Of a stretch of DNA of 64,000 bases, positions 33,402 through 41,610 are shown in pieces; the stretch's first letter is position 1; each line of letters starts with the position of its first letter. The stretch spans positions 1 through 64,000 of the forward strand of contig JBAWZA010000004.1 in the NCBI GenBank assembly GCA_037143335.1, in the 5' to 3' direction. The stretch is from PALSA-1296 sp037143335 (GTDB taxonomy: Bacteria > Bacteroidota > Ignavibacteria > Palsa-1295). A program made the position numbers and the translations under genes. The notes under the pieces are model-generated. The model did no database searches, had not been told where the DNA came from, and saw only the letters and a program-made list of their open reading frames with translations.

Positions 33402-34085
33402 ATGACTCAGAAATCTTATATAATCTTTTTTTTTATACTCCTCGGTAGTGAGCTTGTCGCTCAGACTCCTCGTGCCGTGAACCGATCCGCCTCTCAATTT
33501 CGGATAGCAAGGTTGAAATACTCTGGTGGTGGCGATTGGTATAATGATCCCACTGAGGAGCCAAACCTTCTCAAGTACATTAAGAATGTTACGAACATCG
33601 AAGTAAATCCGGAATATACTTGGGTTGACATTGCAAGCGACGATATTTTTAATTTCCCATTTCTGTTTTTGACAGGCCATGGTAACGTGGACTTTTCGGA
33701 TGCCGAAGCCAAGCGGTTGCGCTCATACCTTGAGGCTGGTGGATTTCTTTATATAGATGACGACTACGGTCTCGACAAACCCATTCGTCGCGAGATGAAA
33801 AAAGTATTTCCCGATCAGGAATTTCAAGAGCTACCGTATTCGCATGGTATTTATCATTCGCACTTCGAATTCCCAAATGGAGTACCGAAAACGCATGAGC
33901 ATGATGGCAAGCCGCCGCAAGGATTCGGACTTTTTATAGCAGGACGAATGTGTGTGTATTATACGTTCGAGTCCAATCCTTCCGACGGCTGGGACGATCC
34001 GGAAGTGCATAATGATCCTCCCGAAAAGCGCGATGAGGCATTGCGTTTTGGGACGAATATAGTTGTGTGGGCACTTTCACACTAA
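33402..34085 (+). CDS. DUF4159 secreted protein
   Basis: A 227-residue protein with signal peptide (YIIFFFILLGSELVAQT). RIARLKYSGGGDWYNDP, PFLFLTGHGNVDFSDAEAKRL, YLEAGGFLYIDDDYG and SHGIYHSHFEFPNG are the conserved blocks of DUF4159, a glutamine-amidotransferase-like fold. The family usually sits with MoxR ATPase, DUF58 and von Willebrand genes; here it is alone before dapB. The function is unknown. The dapB promoter box lies 10 bp past its stop. Confidence 0.75.
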   Translation: MTQKSYIIFFFILLGSELVAQTPRAVNRSASQFRIARLKYSGGGDWYNDPTEEPNLLKYIKNVTNIEVNPEYTWVDIASDDIFNFPFLFLTGHGNVDFSDAEAKRLRSYLEAGGFLYIDDDYGLDKPIRREMKKVFPDQEFQELPYSHGIYHSHFEFPNGVPKTHEHDGKPPQGFGLFIAGRMCVYYTFESNPSDGWDDPEVHNDPPEKRDEALRFGTNIVVWALSH

Positions 34086-34094
34086 CTATTTTCG

Positions 34095-34102
34095 TATTTT
34101 TG
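34095..34102 (+). promoter_or_regulatory. -7 box of dapB predicting a leaderless mRNA
   Basis: TATTTTTG ends 8 bases before the dapB ATG at 34111, so the expected transcription start falls at or next to the A of ATG. There is no ribosome-binding site. No TTTG box sits at the proper distance, so the call rests on one box. Confidence 0.4.
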
Positions 34103-34110
34103 TATTCACA

Positions 34111-34848
34111 ATGAGAATCGCACTCGCCGGTTATGGCAAAATGGGGCATGAGATCGAATCGGTTGCGCGTTCGCGCGGACATGAAATCGTTGCCATCTAT
34201 GATATTGATAAACCTCTCGCCGTTGATTCTCTTCGTACGTCAACCCCTGAAGTCATCATTGACTTCACTCAACCTGATACGGTGAGGACGAATGTAGAAA
34301 TTTATACGAAAGCAAAAATTGCAACAGTTATCGGCACCACTGGCTGGGATTCCGAACTGCCTAACATCCAAGCCTTAGTTGCTGATTCTGGCATCGGTTG
34401 TGTCATCGGATCAAATTATTCAATCGGCGTAAATTTGTTTCTAAAAATCGTTGCGGAGGCTTCGAAGTTGATGGATTCAGCTGACTATGATGTCTATGAG
34501 AGCGAAGCGCACCACCGGATGAAAAAGGATTTTCCAAGTGGCACTGCTCTAAGAATTGCTGAGGCAATACTATCGGGGTCATCAATGAAAAAAACAATTT
34601 CTTCCGAACTGCAACAAGGGGTATCTCCTTCACCGGAGGTGCTCTATGTTAGCTCGATCAGAGCAGGTTCGATAACTGGCACACATACCGTTGGATTTGA
34701 ATCAGAAGAGGATACGATAGAACTTATTCATCGTGCAAAATCACGGAGAGGGTTTGCACTCGGTGCAATTCGCGCAGCAGAATGGATAGCTCACAAAAAA
34801 GGCTTTTATCGTTTCGAAGAAAATATCGAAATGATTCTGGGAAGTTGA
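34111..34848 (+). CDS. dapB: 4-hydroxy-tetrahydrodipicolinate reductase
   Basis: A 245-residue lysine/diaminopimelate biosynthesis enzyme reducing the DapA product with NAD(P)H. MRIALAGYGKMGHEI, VIIDFTQPD, IGTTGWD, GSNYSIGVNLF, the catalytic ESEAHHRMKKDFPSGTA (130-146; His134/His135, Lys139) and the C-terminal HRAKSRRGFALGA. ATG 34111 begins the protein exactly at the Rossmann strand; the open frame from 34063 only adds codons overlapping the previous gene. dapA follows after 46 bp, giving a dapB-dapA pair. Confidence 0.95.
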   Translation: MRIALAGYGKMGHEIESVARSRGHEIVAIYDIDKPLAVDSLRTSTPEVIIDFTQPDTVRTNVEIYTKAKIATVIGTTGWDSELPNIQALVADSGIGCVIGSNYSIGVNLFLKIVAEASKLMDSADYDVYESEAHHRMKKDFPSGTALRIAEAILSGSSMKKTISSELQQGVSPSPEVLYVSSIRAGSITGTHTVGFESEEDTIELIHRAKSRRGFALGAIRAAEWIAHKKGFYRFEENIEMILGS

Positions 34849-34894
34849 GTTGAGCAATTCAATCCAACGATAATCCAAGACAACCGAAAAAGAT

Positions 34895-35806
34895 ATGAAC
34901 TTAAAAAAAATACGAGGTACAGGGACTGCAATCGTTACGCCATTCCAAGCAAATGGTGAGATCGACTACGACGCAACACGCCGTTTACTTGATTATCAAC
35001 TTTCGGGCGGAGTCGAGATGATAGTGCCGCTTGGTTCGACTGGCGAGAATCCTACGATTACCAATGCGGAGCGGTCGAAGTTTTTGCACTTCGTGATTGA
35101 GTATGTAAATGGCAGGGCAGTAATCGTCGCTGGTACAGGGTCCAATGATACACGCGCTACAGTCGCTCTCACAAAGGAAGCCCACGACCTCGGCGCAGAT
35201 GCAGCATTGGTGGTTACTCCTTACTATAATAAACCAACTCCGAACGGATTATTCGAACACTTTAAAGCAACCGCAGAGATCGGAATTCCGATTGTCATGT
35301 ATAATGTGCCTGGAAGAACTGGCTTAAACATGAGTGCCGAGACGACGCTTCGATGTGCAGAAATTCCCAATGTCGTCGCAATCAAAGAAGCTAGCGCGGA
35401 TATGTCGCAGTGTATGGAAATTCTCCAGAATGCCCCTCACGGATTTTGGCTTCTCTCAGGCGAAGACAATCTGACACTGCCTTTGATCTCACTGGGTGCC
35501 GCCGGAGTCATCAGTGTTACATCGAATGTGGTGCCACACGAGTTCTCTCGCTTAGTGCGATTCGGACTTGAGGGAAGATTTGAAGAAGCAAAGGCGATTC
35601 ATTTTGAACTTCTCGATTTGATGAAGATAATGTTTATCGAATCGAACCCAGGTCCAGTAAAATCTGCGCTGGCAATGATGGGGATTATCAGCGAGCATTA
35701 CAGACTCCCTCTTGTACCGATGAGACCAGAGAACAAAGCAATGGTGCGAGATGTACTATTACAACTCGAAAGTGTCGTTGTTGAAGAATTAGAAGAAAAT
35801 AGATAG
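34895..35806 (+). CDS. dapA: 4-hydroxy-tetrahydrodipicolinate synthase
   Basis: A 303-residue class I aldolase condensing pyruvate with aspartate semialdehyde. GTGTAIVTPF, GSTGENPTI (48-56), TPYYNKPTPNGL, YNVPGRTG with Tyr136, and the Schiff-base Lys164 in VVAIKEAS; GEDNLTLPL and VTSNVVPHE also fit. Second gene of the dapB-dapA unit. It supplies diaminopimelate for peptidoglycan and lysine. It converges with the propeller lipoprotein gene (8-bp gap). Confidence 0.95.
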   Translation: MNLKKIRGTGTAIVTPFQANGEIDYDATRRLLDYQLSGGVEMIVPLGSTGENPTITNAERSKFLHFVIEYVNGRAVIVAGTGSNDTRATVALTKEAHDLGADAALVVTPYYNKPTPNGLFEHFKATAEIGIPIVMYNVPGRTGLNMSAETTLRCAEIPNVVAIKEASADMSQCMEILQNAPHGFWLLSGEDNLTLPLISLGAAGVISVTSNVVPHEFSRLVRFGLEGRFEEAKAIHFELLDLMKIMFIESNPGPVKSALAMMGIISEHYRLPLVPMRPENKAMVRDVLLQLESVVVEELEENR

Positions 35807-35814
35807 AATATAAT

Positions 35815-36927
35815 TCATTTTTTTGCTTGAAGGACGGAAGTCCTCTCGTATGACATCAGAGTAGCTGACGAGATTTCGAAGAGACCCTCTGCGGTTGAAA
35901 TCCACAAGTCACCGTTATCGTCAAAAGCCAGGTCGGTCGGATTTGTTACCGGGATGTTTTTATTAGTATGCTCGTCAAGGAATGACGTGATTCTTCTGAG
36001 ATTCGCTTTTGGTTTTTCGATCTTATCAGGTATCCCAGATTGCATATCCTCAAATTTGACATCACTTGCAACAAAAAGCCCTTCAGTAGAAATAGCCCAC
36101 CACGCATTTGCTCGTGATTTTGGTTGAATGAATTTCTTTATATGGTTGGATGGGGAACCGAGAAATGCAAACGTGTGTGGATCAACATCGCCATCTCCGC
36201 TTGATGGCATGCCTCGCTCATATTCTTCAGGAGCTAGGACACTCACCGCTTGTGACATAAAAATCCACATGTTGCCGTGCGCATCGGTGTTCATGTGCTC
36301 GATAATATTATCTGGAATAGCGATTCCGTTTGCGGGGATTTCTTCATAGTATCGTTGAACCTCACCATTTGGGAAAAGTCGGAATATTCCAAAATTTGTC
36401 CCAGCCCAAACCGAAGTGTCACGAGTTGCGACGATCGAAGAAACGTACGAAGAAACTGAGTGTGGATGAAAGCGACCGCCCTCAAGTGAAAAAACTCCGT
36501 ACTTCGCAGTTGCTACCCAAAGCCGCTTTACAGGATCGAGTGTCAACCCTGTGATCACGGGGTGGTTCTCGCGAGCCGGAAATTCGAAACGCTCCAGTTC
36601 TCCAGTTGGTAAATAAATCCGAAATAATCCAGCCTCGGAGCCAACAAATAATGTGTCATCCGAAGCAAGCAGTGCTGAACAACCATTGATGGGATAGCTT
36701 CGAAGCAGTTTGTCCTCACGAATTATTTTGAGCGACTGGCTATCGGCAATCACAATTTTCCCATCATTCATCAGAATGAAGCGACTGATATTCTTGGGTG
36801 CAATCGTATCACGAGAGTTTGTGTAGCGAATTTGCCGAAAGCCTTTCAGCTGATTACTTCCCATCGAAGCACAAGCAGTAAAGAACAGCGCACCGATCAC
36901 AACTACGAACGATATTGAATGTCTCAT
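35815..36927 (-). CDS. Propeller lipoprotein (two-component-regulator-propeller-like)
   Basis: A 370-residue lipoprotein from ATG 36927 (MRHSISFVVVIGALFFTAC; lipobox Cys19). Blade repeats carry the LWVAT-type pattern: TLFVGSEAGLFRIYLPTGEL, RLWVATAKYGVFSLEG, SVWAGTNFGIFRLFPNGEV, NMWIFMSQAVSVL and DLWISTAEGLFEIS, as in the periplasmic propellers of hybrid sensor kinases, but there is no kinase. A longer frame to 37017 lacks a signal peptide at its start. It diverges from the alkaline phosphatase and shares its intergenic region, so the Pho boxes (84 bp upstream) might also act here. Confidence 0.72.
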   Translation of the reverse strand: MRHSISFVVVIGALFFTACASMGSNQLKGFRQIRYTNSRDTIAPKNISRFILMNDGKIVIADSQSLKIIREDKLLRSYPINGCSALLASDDTLFVGSEAGLFRIYLPTGELERFEFPARENHPVITGLTLDPVKRLWVATAKYGVFSLEGGRFHPHSVSSYVSSIVATRDTSVWAGTNFGIFRLFPNGEVQRYYEEIPANGIAIPDNIIEHMNTDAHGNMWIFMSQAVSVLAPEEYERGMPSSGDGDVDPHTFAFLGSPSNHIKKFIQPKSRANAWWAISTEGLFVASDVKFEDMQSGIPDKIEKPKANLRRITSFLDEHTNKNIPVTNPTDLAFDDNGDLWISTAEGLFEISSATLMSYERTSVLQAKK

Positions 36928-37010
36928 ATTTTTATTGATGTGCAAGAGAACCGTGAAGCAGTAGTTTTTTATTCCCGTGATCGGGGTGGATGTGACGATT
37001 TGCAGCAGAT

Positions 37011-37117
37011 TTAACAATTTGATAACATTGGGTACGATTTTTTAAAAGATTTAACGATTTCGTAACAATTTGGTAACGATTTGATAATCATTTCTTAACA
37101 CTGAGTTTGTAAATTTG
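37011..37117 (+). promoter_or_regulatory. Pho-box array and promoter of the alkaline phosphatase
   Basis: Two clusters of hexamers with 11-bp period and ATTTG/ATTTC spacers. Cluster 1: TTAACA 37011, ATAACA 37022, and a broken GTACGA near 37032. Cluster 2: TTAACG 37051, GTAACA 37062, GTAACG 37073, ATAATC 37084, TTAACA 37095. The -7 box TAAATTTG (37110-37117) begins 9 bp after the last unit, the distance at which a Pho box replaces the upstream promoter element. This matches known PhoB/PhoP sites (direct repeats with 11-bp period). Confidence 0.75.
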
Positions 37118-37164
37118 TGTGCGGATGTTCCGCATCAGTTTTTTTCTATCATCGTAGGACAAAT

Positions 37165-39246
37165 ATGAAATTCAACATAAAATTAACAGCATGTGCATTG
37201 GCGGTTCTTTTCCTTGCAAACCCGGCGTTTGCCCAGAAGAAGAACTTGATAATGTTTATCGGGGATGGCTACGGTATCGCACCGAAAGTTGCGGCTCGTA
37301 TGGCTTTAGGACAAGGCAAGACGGGAAGTCGTTATAGCGATGATCCTAATTTCCACTTGTTAGAAATTGACAAACTTCGGTATGTCAACCCTGTGACGAC
37401 ACACTCACTAAATAGCTGGATCACTGATTCAGCGCCCGGTACGTGCGTATATTCAATCGGTAAGAACGGTAAGCAAGATAACGAAATGATAGCTATGGAT
37501 GCAACCTCATTCAAGCCACTTGGTACAATCTTGGAAGCAGCAAAGAAGGCAGGCTATGCAGTTGGGTTGGTGACAACCACTCGTATCACGCACGCAACTC
37601 CTGCTGGTTGGGCGACTCACATCTGGGAGCGCGACCTTGAAGACTACATTGCGGCACAATATATTTCTGCTTCCGAAAATGATTATGAAGCAATCATGAA
37701 GGCGAACGGAAATACCTATGATCCAAATCGTGATTGGGTACTACCTGATCCGAAGATCGGCGTCGAGGTTGACGTGCTCCTTGGCGGAGGTTCACGCCAC
37801 TTCCTTTCGAAAGCAAATCCAGGACCAAATAACTGGGTATGGGATAAGAATGGTGACACAGTTAAGATTAATGGTGTTGCCGTTAAACTCGGATCTGCAA
37901 GCAGGACCGACGGTGTTGATCTCGTAGAAATCGCAAAGACTCGCGGGTATAAATATGTCAACAGCCGTGATGCCCTCATAAACATTGACTACTCGCAGTT
38001 CACACCAACCAATAATAAAAAGCTTCTCGGACTTTTCCGTAACAGTCACATGAGCTACGAGCAAGATCGTCAGTTGCATTTCAGCAATGAACCGATGCTT
38101 GCAGAGATGGCGAAGGTTGCTATCGAAGTTCTCAAGCGCAAGAGCGACAAAGGATTTCTCTTATTGGTAGAAGGTGGTCGTATCGATCACTTAGAACATG
38201 CTAATTGCGGTGGCGTTGCATTCATACCTGCTGATCCTGATACCTCAAAGCATATTCCAGAAACATGGACTGTAAATTCTGATAAAGAAGCATTTGTAGA
38301 TGATGGAAGTTACAACGGCGCAGCTGGCGCGAAAACGGCTATCCAAGCTTATGCTTCTCCTGATGCAATTTATGGCTCAGATTATATGATCAAAGAAGTA
38401 CTTGCATATGATTACGCTATCGGTGAAGGGCGCAAGCTCCTCACGGATGCAACTGCAGGCAATACTCTTATCATGGCATCGAGCGATCACGAGTGCGGTG
38501 GTTTTGCAGTTGTCGGTTTACATGATGAAGCCGATGCACAAAAGAATGGTACGAAGGTTCGTACCTATGCACTCGTCCCGTCGAAGTCAACTGCGTTCAC
38601 ACCAGCACCAGTTGGCATCACTCGTGGCGATGCAGCAACTGGTGGTTGGTATCCCGACTACTCTCTCTTTGATGTAGGTGGATATAAATTTCCAAAAGCA
38701 CCAGCGACAGGTAGAAGGATCGTCGTATCGTACGGATCAAACCCGCTGACAAATGGTAACGGACAAAAAGTTGCTGGTGGTACACCAGGTAACCATACTC
38801 CACAGGACGTGCTTGCTTATGCTGACGATAACGTCGGTGGTAACTTTGCTAATCGAATCTGTGGGAAGGGATTGCTTGATAACACCGATCTCACACCGAT
38901 TATGGAAGCTTTCCTTGATGTGAAAGTATCTTCGACTGTTCGCAAACAAGATCCGAACATCGCTCCGATGAAGAGCGGTGGTTTCCTTTATCCAAATCCC
39001 GCAAATCAGGATGAACCAGTGAACGTGAACTTCACTGTTCAAAATTCAGGCACGGTAAGTATTGATATTTTCAATGCAATCGGCCAGAAGGTTCGTACTC
39101 TCTTTAGTGGCAATATGGAAATTGGCGATCACTTCATGAAATGGGATGGATCGGACGATTTCAATACGAAGGTTGCCGCTGGAATGTACGTCGTCTCCGT
39201 TTCAAGCGAAGGCACAACTTTATCGCAGAAAATGATAGTGAAATAA
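37165..39246 (+). CDS. T9SS-exported alkaline phosphatase (PhoA family)
   Basis: A 693-residue secreted phosphomonoesterase from ATG 37165 (MKFNIKLTACALAVLFLANP, cleavage after FAQ). Metal site start MFIGDGYGIAP (Asp34), nucleophile Ser89 in WITDSAPGT, LLLVEGGRIDHLEHAN (metal ligands) and SSDHECGGF. Residues 600-693 are a T9SS sorting domain (FLYPNPANQDEPVNVNFTV, IDIFNAIGQKVRTLF, AAGMYVVSVSSEG). Role: release of phosphate outside the cell. The promoter holds a Pho-box array, so induction by the PhoB-like regulator at 3.5-4.2 kb is likely. Confidence 0.92.
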   Translation: MKFNIKLTACALAVLFLANPAFAQKKNLIMFIGDGYGIAPKVAARMALGQGKTGSRYSDDPNFHLLEIDKLRYVNPVTTHSLNSWITDSAPGTCVYSIGKNGKQDNEMIAMDATSFKPLGTILEAAKKAGYAVGLVTTTRITHATPAGWATHIWERDLEDYIAAQYISASENDYEAIMKANGNTYDPNRDWVLPDPKIGVEVDVLLGGGSRHFLSKANPGPNNWVWDKNGDTVKINGVAVKLGSASRTDGVDLVEIAKTRGYKYVNSRDALINIDYSQFTPTNNKKLLGLFRNSHMSYEQDRQLHFSNEPMLAEMAKVAIEVLKRKSDKGFLLLVEGGRIDHLEHANCGGVAFIPADPDTSKHIPETWTVNSDKEAFVDDGSYNGAAGAKTAIQAYASPDAIYGSDYMIKEVLAYDYAIGEGRKLLTDATAGNTLIMASSDHECGGFAVVGLHDEADAQKNGTKVRTYALVPSKSTAFTPAPVGITRGDAATGGWYPDYSLFDVGGYKFPKAPATGRRIVVSYGSNPLTNGNGQKVAGGTPGNHTPQDVLAYADDNVGGNFANRICGKGLLDNTDLTPIMEAFLDVKVSSTVRKQDPNIAPMKSGGFLYPNPANQDEPVNVNFTVQNSGTVSIDIFNAIGQKVRTLFSGNMEIGDHFMKWDGSDDFNTKVAAGMYVVSVSSEGTTLSQKMIVK

Positions 39247-39280
39247 TATGAAAGTTGCCGAAACGATTATTCGGTAATAT

Positions 39281-39317
39281 AAAAGGGGTGACACTTCTCT
39301 GAAGTGTCGCCCCTTTT
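39281..39317. terminator. Bidirectional terminator between alkaline phosphatase and ABC exporter
   Basis: AAAAGGGG-T-GACACTTC (39281-39297) pairs with GAAGTGTC-G-CCCCTTTT (39301-39317): 17 bp including one T-G pair, loop TCT, with A4 and T4 ends serving each strand. It sits in the gap between two convergent genes. Confidence 0.88.
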
Positions 39318-39336
39318 ACTTTCTGGAATTAATCTC

Positions 39337-41085
39337 TTACGCTTGTGCTAATGCCTCTTCGAGCAATTGTTTCTTATAGAGATCATGATACGCCCCTCCA
39401 TGTGCGAGCAACTCGTCATGTGTGCCTTGCTCAATAATTGTGCCTTGATCGAGGACGATAATCATGTCCGCATTTTTCACGGTCGAAATTCTATGGCTGA
39501 TGATAATGCTCGTTCTTCCTTTCATAATACCCTTCAGATTTGCAAGAATCTTTTCCTCTGTTGCTGTATCTACAGCGCTCATTGAATCATCGAGGATGAG
39601 AATTTTTGGGTTGCGTGCTAATGCTCGCGATAGTGCTGTCCGTTGTTTTTGTCCACCTGAAAGTGTAAGCCCACGCTCACCAACGATGGTTTGAAGGCGG
39701 TGAGGGAATGAGGAAATGTCCGCATAAATCTCGGCAGACTGTGCAGCCTCAGCAACCGAAGCCTCCAGACTTTCTTCCAAACCAAAAGCGATATTCTCGT
39801 GAATCGTATCCGAAAATAGAAAAGACTCCTGCGGTACCATTCCGATATTCTTTCGCAGTACTTCAAGAGGAATTTTTCGGATGTCGTGTCCGTCAATAAG
39901 GATTGTTCCTTGTGTTGTGTCGTAGAGTCTTGGGATGAGATCAACGAATGAGGTTTTCCCTGAGCCAGTCCGACCAATGATAGCAAGCGTAGTGCCTGAT
40001 TGAATTCGTAAATTTACATTACGTAAAACGAACGGAAGTTCATCGCGATACTTGAATGATACATCTCGGAATTCGATCTCACCATGGATGTTGTCAATGC
40101 CGGCATCCGCGAATGCTGAATTATGGACGTCAGGTTTTGTATCAAAGATTACTTGCAATCGCGTCATTGAAGCTGCTCCGCGCTGAACCAAGTTCGTAAC
40201 CCATCCCAGTGCTATGAATGGCCACGTGAGCATTCCTAAGTACATAATAAACGCAGCCATTTCGCCCAGCTTCATCGTCCCATTGATAATGAGAGGAGCG
40301 CTCATCAGAAGTAAAATGACGACGGACATTCCAACCAGACCGAAGATTACCGGCATCATTAAACCTTGCACTTTCGCGAGGCGCATATTTTTCTTGTAGT
40401 ACTCATCGCTCAAGACATCGAAATTTTTCCTTTCGTATTCTTCGCGCACGTATGCTTTGATGATTCGCATCCCCGAGATGGATTCAGTTGCTCGAGCGGT
40501 TAGGTCCGCATAGTGCGATTGAACCGCATCAAAGAGCGGATTTATTTTTCGTCCGATGAGATAAACCCCCAACGACATTAGCGGAAGCGGAGCAACGACT
40601 GCGAGAGTTAAGGTCGGCGACAGCGATAGCATAAATGCTACGGAGAAAATGAACGTCGTGATCGTATCGGCAGAGTACATGATTGCTGGTCCGATAAAAT
40701 TGCGGACAGCATTTATGTCATTCGTCGCATAAGCCATGACCTCACCTTGAGGTGTGTTCTGGAAAAATCGCATCGAAAGAGTTTGGAGGTGCGCAAGGAA
40801 ATCATTTCGCAGATCGTATTCGATCTCACGACTTGCAACAATAATTGTCTGCCGAACTAAGTAGAAAAGATACCCAGCCGCCGCGGATGAGGCAACGATG
40901 AGCAGGCAATCATAAAAGAGCGACATGCCTGTTGCGGAGTGATCCTGCAACGAGTTAATAGCATGACGCACGAACGACGGCAGCAACGCAGTCGCCAAAC
41001 TTGATACGGTTGTCAGTACCCAGCCTAATATATACTTTTTCTTGTACCGCTTAAAATAGGGCAGTAGGTTTAGGAGTGATTTCAT
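39337..41085 (-). CDS. MdlA/YheI-like ABC exporter half-transporter
   Basis: A 582-residue protein from ATG 41085 (MKSLLNLLPYFKRYKKKY); the longer frame to 41130 adds an unlikely N-terminus. Six transmembrane helices (about 20-305), then the ATPase with Walker A GRTGSGKTS, Q-loop VPQESFLFSDT, signature LSGGQKQR, Walker B ILILDDSMSAVD and switch ISHRIST. The residue after Walker B is Asp, not the catalytic Glu, the hallmark of the degenerate subunit in heterodimeric exporters such as MdlA and YheI. Its partner is not in the window. The substrate may be a drug or lipid. Confidence 0.85.
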   Translation of the reverse strand: MKSLLNLLPYFKRYKKKYILGWVLTTVSSLATALLPSFVRHAINSLQDHSATGMSLFYDCLLIVASSAAAGYLFYLVRQTIIVASREIEYDLRNDFLAHLQTLSMRFFQNTPQGEVMAYATNDINAVRNFIGPAIMYSADTITTFIFSVAFMLSLSPTLTLAVVAPLPLMSLGVYLIGRKINPLFDAVQSHYADLTARATESISGMRIIKAYVREEYERKNFDVLSDEYYKKNMRLAKVQGLMMPVIFGLVGMSVVILLLMSAPLIINGTMKLGEMAAFIMYLGMLTWPFIALGWVTNLVQRGAASMTRLQVIFDTKPDVHNSAFADAGIDNIHGEIEFRDVSFKYRDELPFVLRNVNLRIQSGTTLAIIGRTGSGKTSFVDLIPRLYDTTQGTILIDGHDIRKIPLEVLRKNIGMVPQESFLFSDTIHENIAFGLEESLEASVAEAAQSAEIYADISSFPHRLQTIVGERGLTLSGGQKQRTALSRALARNPKILILDDSMSAVDTATEEKILANLKGIMKGRTSIIISHRISTVKNADMIIVLDQGTIIEQGTHDELLAHGGAYHDLYKKQLLEEALAQA

Positions 41086-41176
41086 ACCCTTGAAACATGC
41101 TGCAGAGTAAAAACATTTTTTTGAATCCAAACAGAGCTAAATGCAGTTTATAGGTAGGTTAATTCAATCCAATTTC

Positions 41177-41596
41177 ATGGCCAAGAAAGTAGTACTCGTT
41201 TTCGCACTTTTACTCGGCTTTTTTGCCTTTGCCGAGACCTCCTGGGCACAACAATCAGGTGGGCAGGATTCAACTGGCGAAGGCCTTCCGCCCTTACGTG
41301 CCAGACGTGATGCCTATATTATCGAAACCTATCCTTCCCCTGCCCGGCACGGACAGATATTGAAGATCAAGATATATTCCCACTTTGCACAACAAATCTC
41401 TGTCAGGATTGTGGATGTGAACGACAGGCCGATGAAGGTTTTGCAAGAACCTGTGATGGTGTCTGAGGGGATACACACGTACGAATTTCCGACAAATCTT
41501 GTCGCAACTGGCCCGTATTACGTCCGCTTAACAACGTATTCCTCAACCGGAAGTGAGAATCTGATTCAGGACTCCAGATTTTTAGTGCTTCATTAA
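41177..41596 (+). CDS. Stand-alone sorting-domain-like secreted protein
   Basis: A 139-residue protein from ATG 41177 (MAKKVVLVFALLLGFFAFA, cleavage after WAQ); an upstream in-frame ATG lies at 41141. After about 25 linker residues the rest is one domain, IIETYPSPARHGQILKIKIY through YYVRLTTYSSTGSENLIQDS to RFLVLH. It is clearly similar to the last 90 residues of the next gene (SIYPVPATFGQPIRIAF, YFLRLTAYSLDGST, RFIVIH). So it is an exported sorting-type domain with no cargo. It starts a three-gene set with the IgGFc-type proteins. Confidence 0.65.
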   Translation: MAKKVVLVFALLLGFFAFAETSWAQQSGGQDSTGEGLPPLRARRDAYIIETYPSPARHGQILKIKIYSHFAQQISVRIVDVNDRPMKVLQEPVMVSEGIHTYEFPTNLVATGPYYVRLTTYSSTGSENLIQDSRFLVLH

Positions 41597-41610
41597 CTTC
41601 GATGTAGTAT

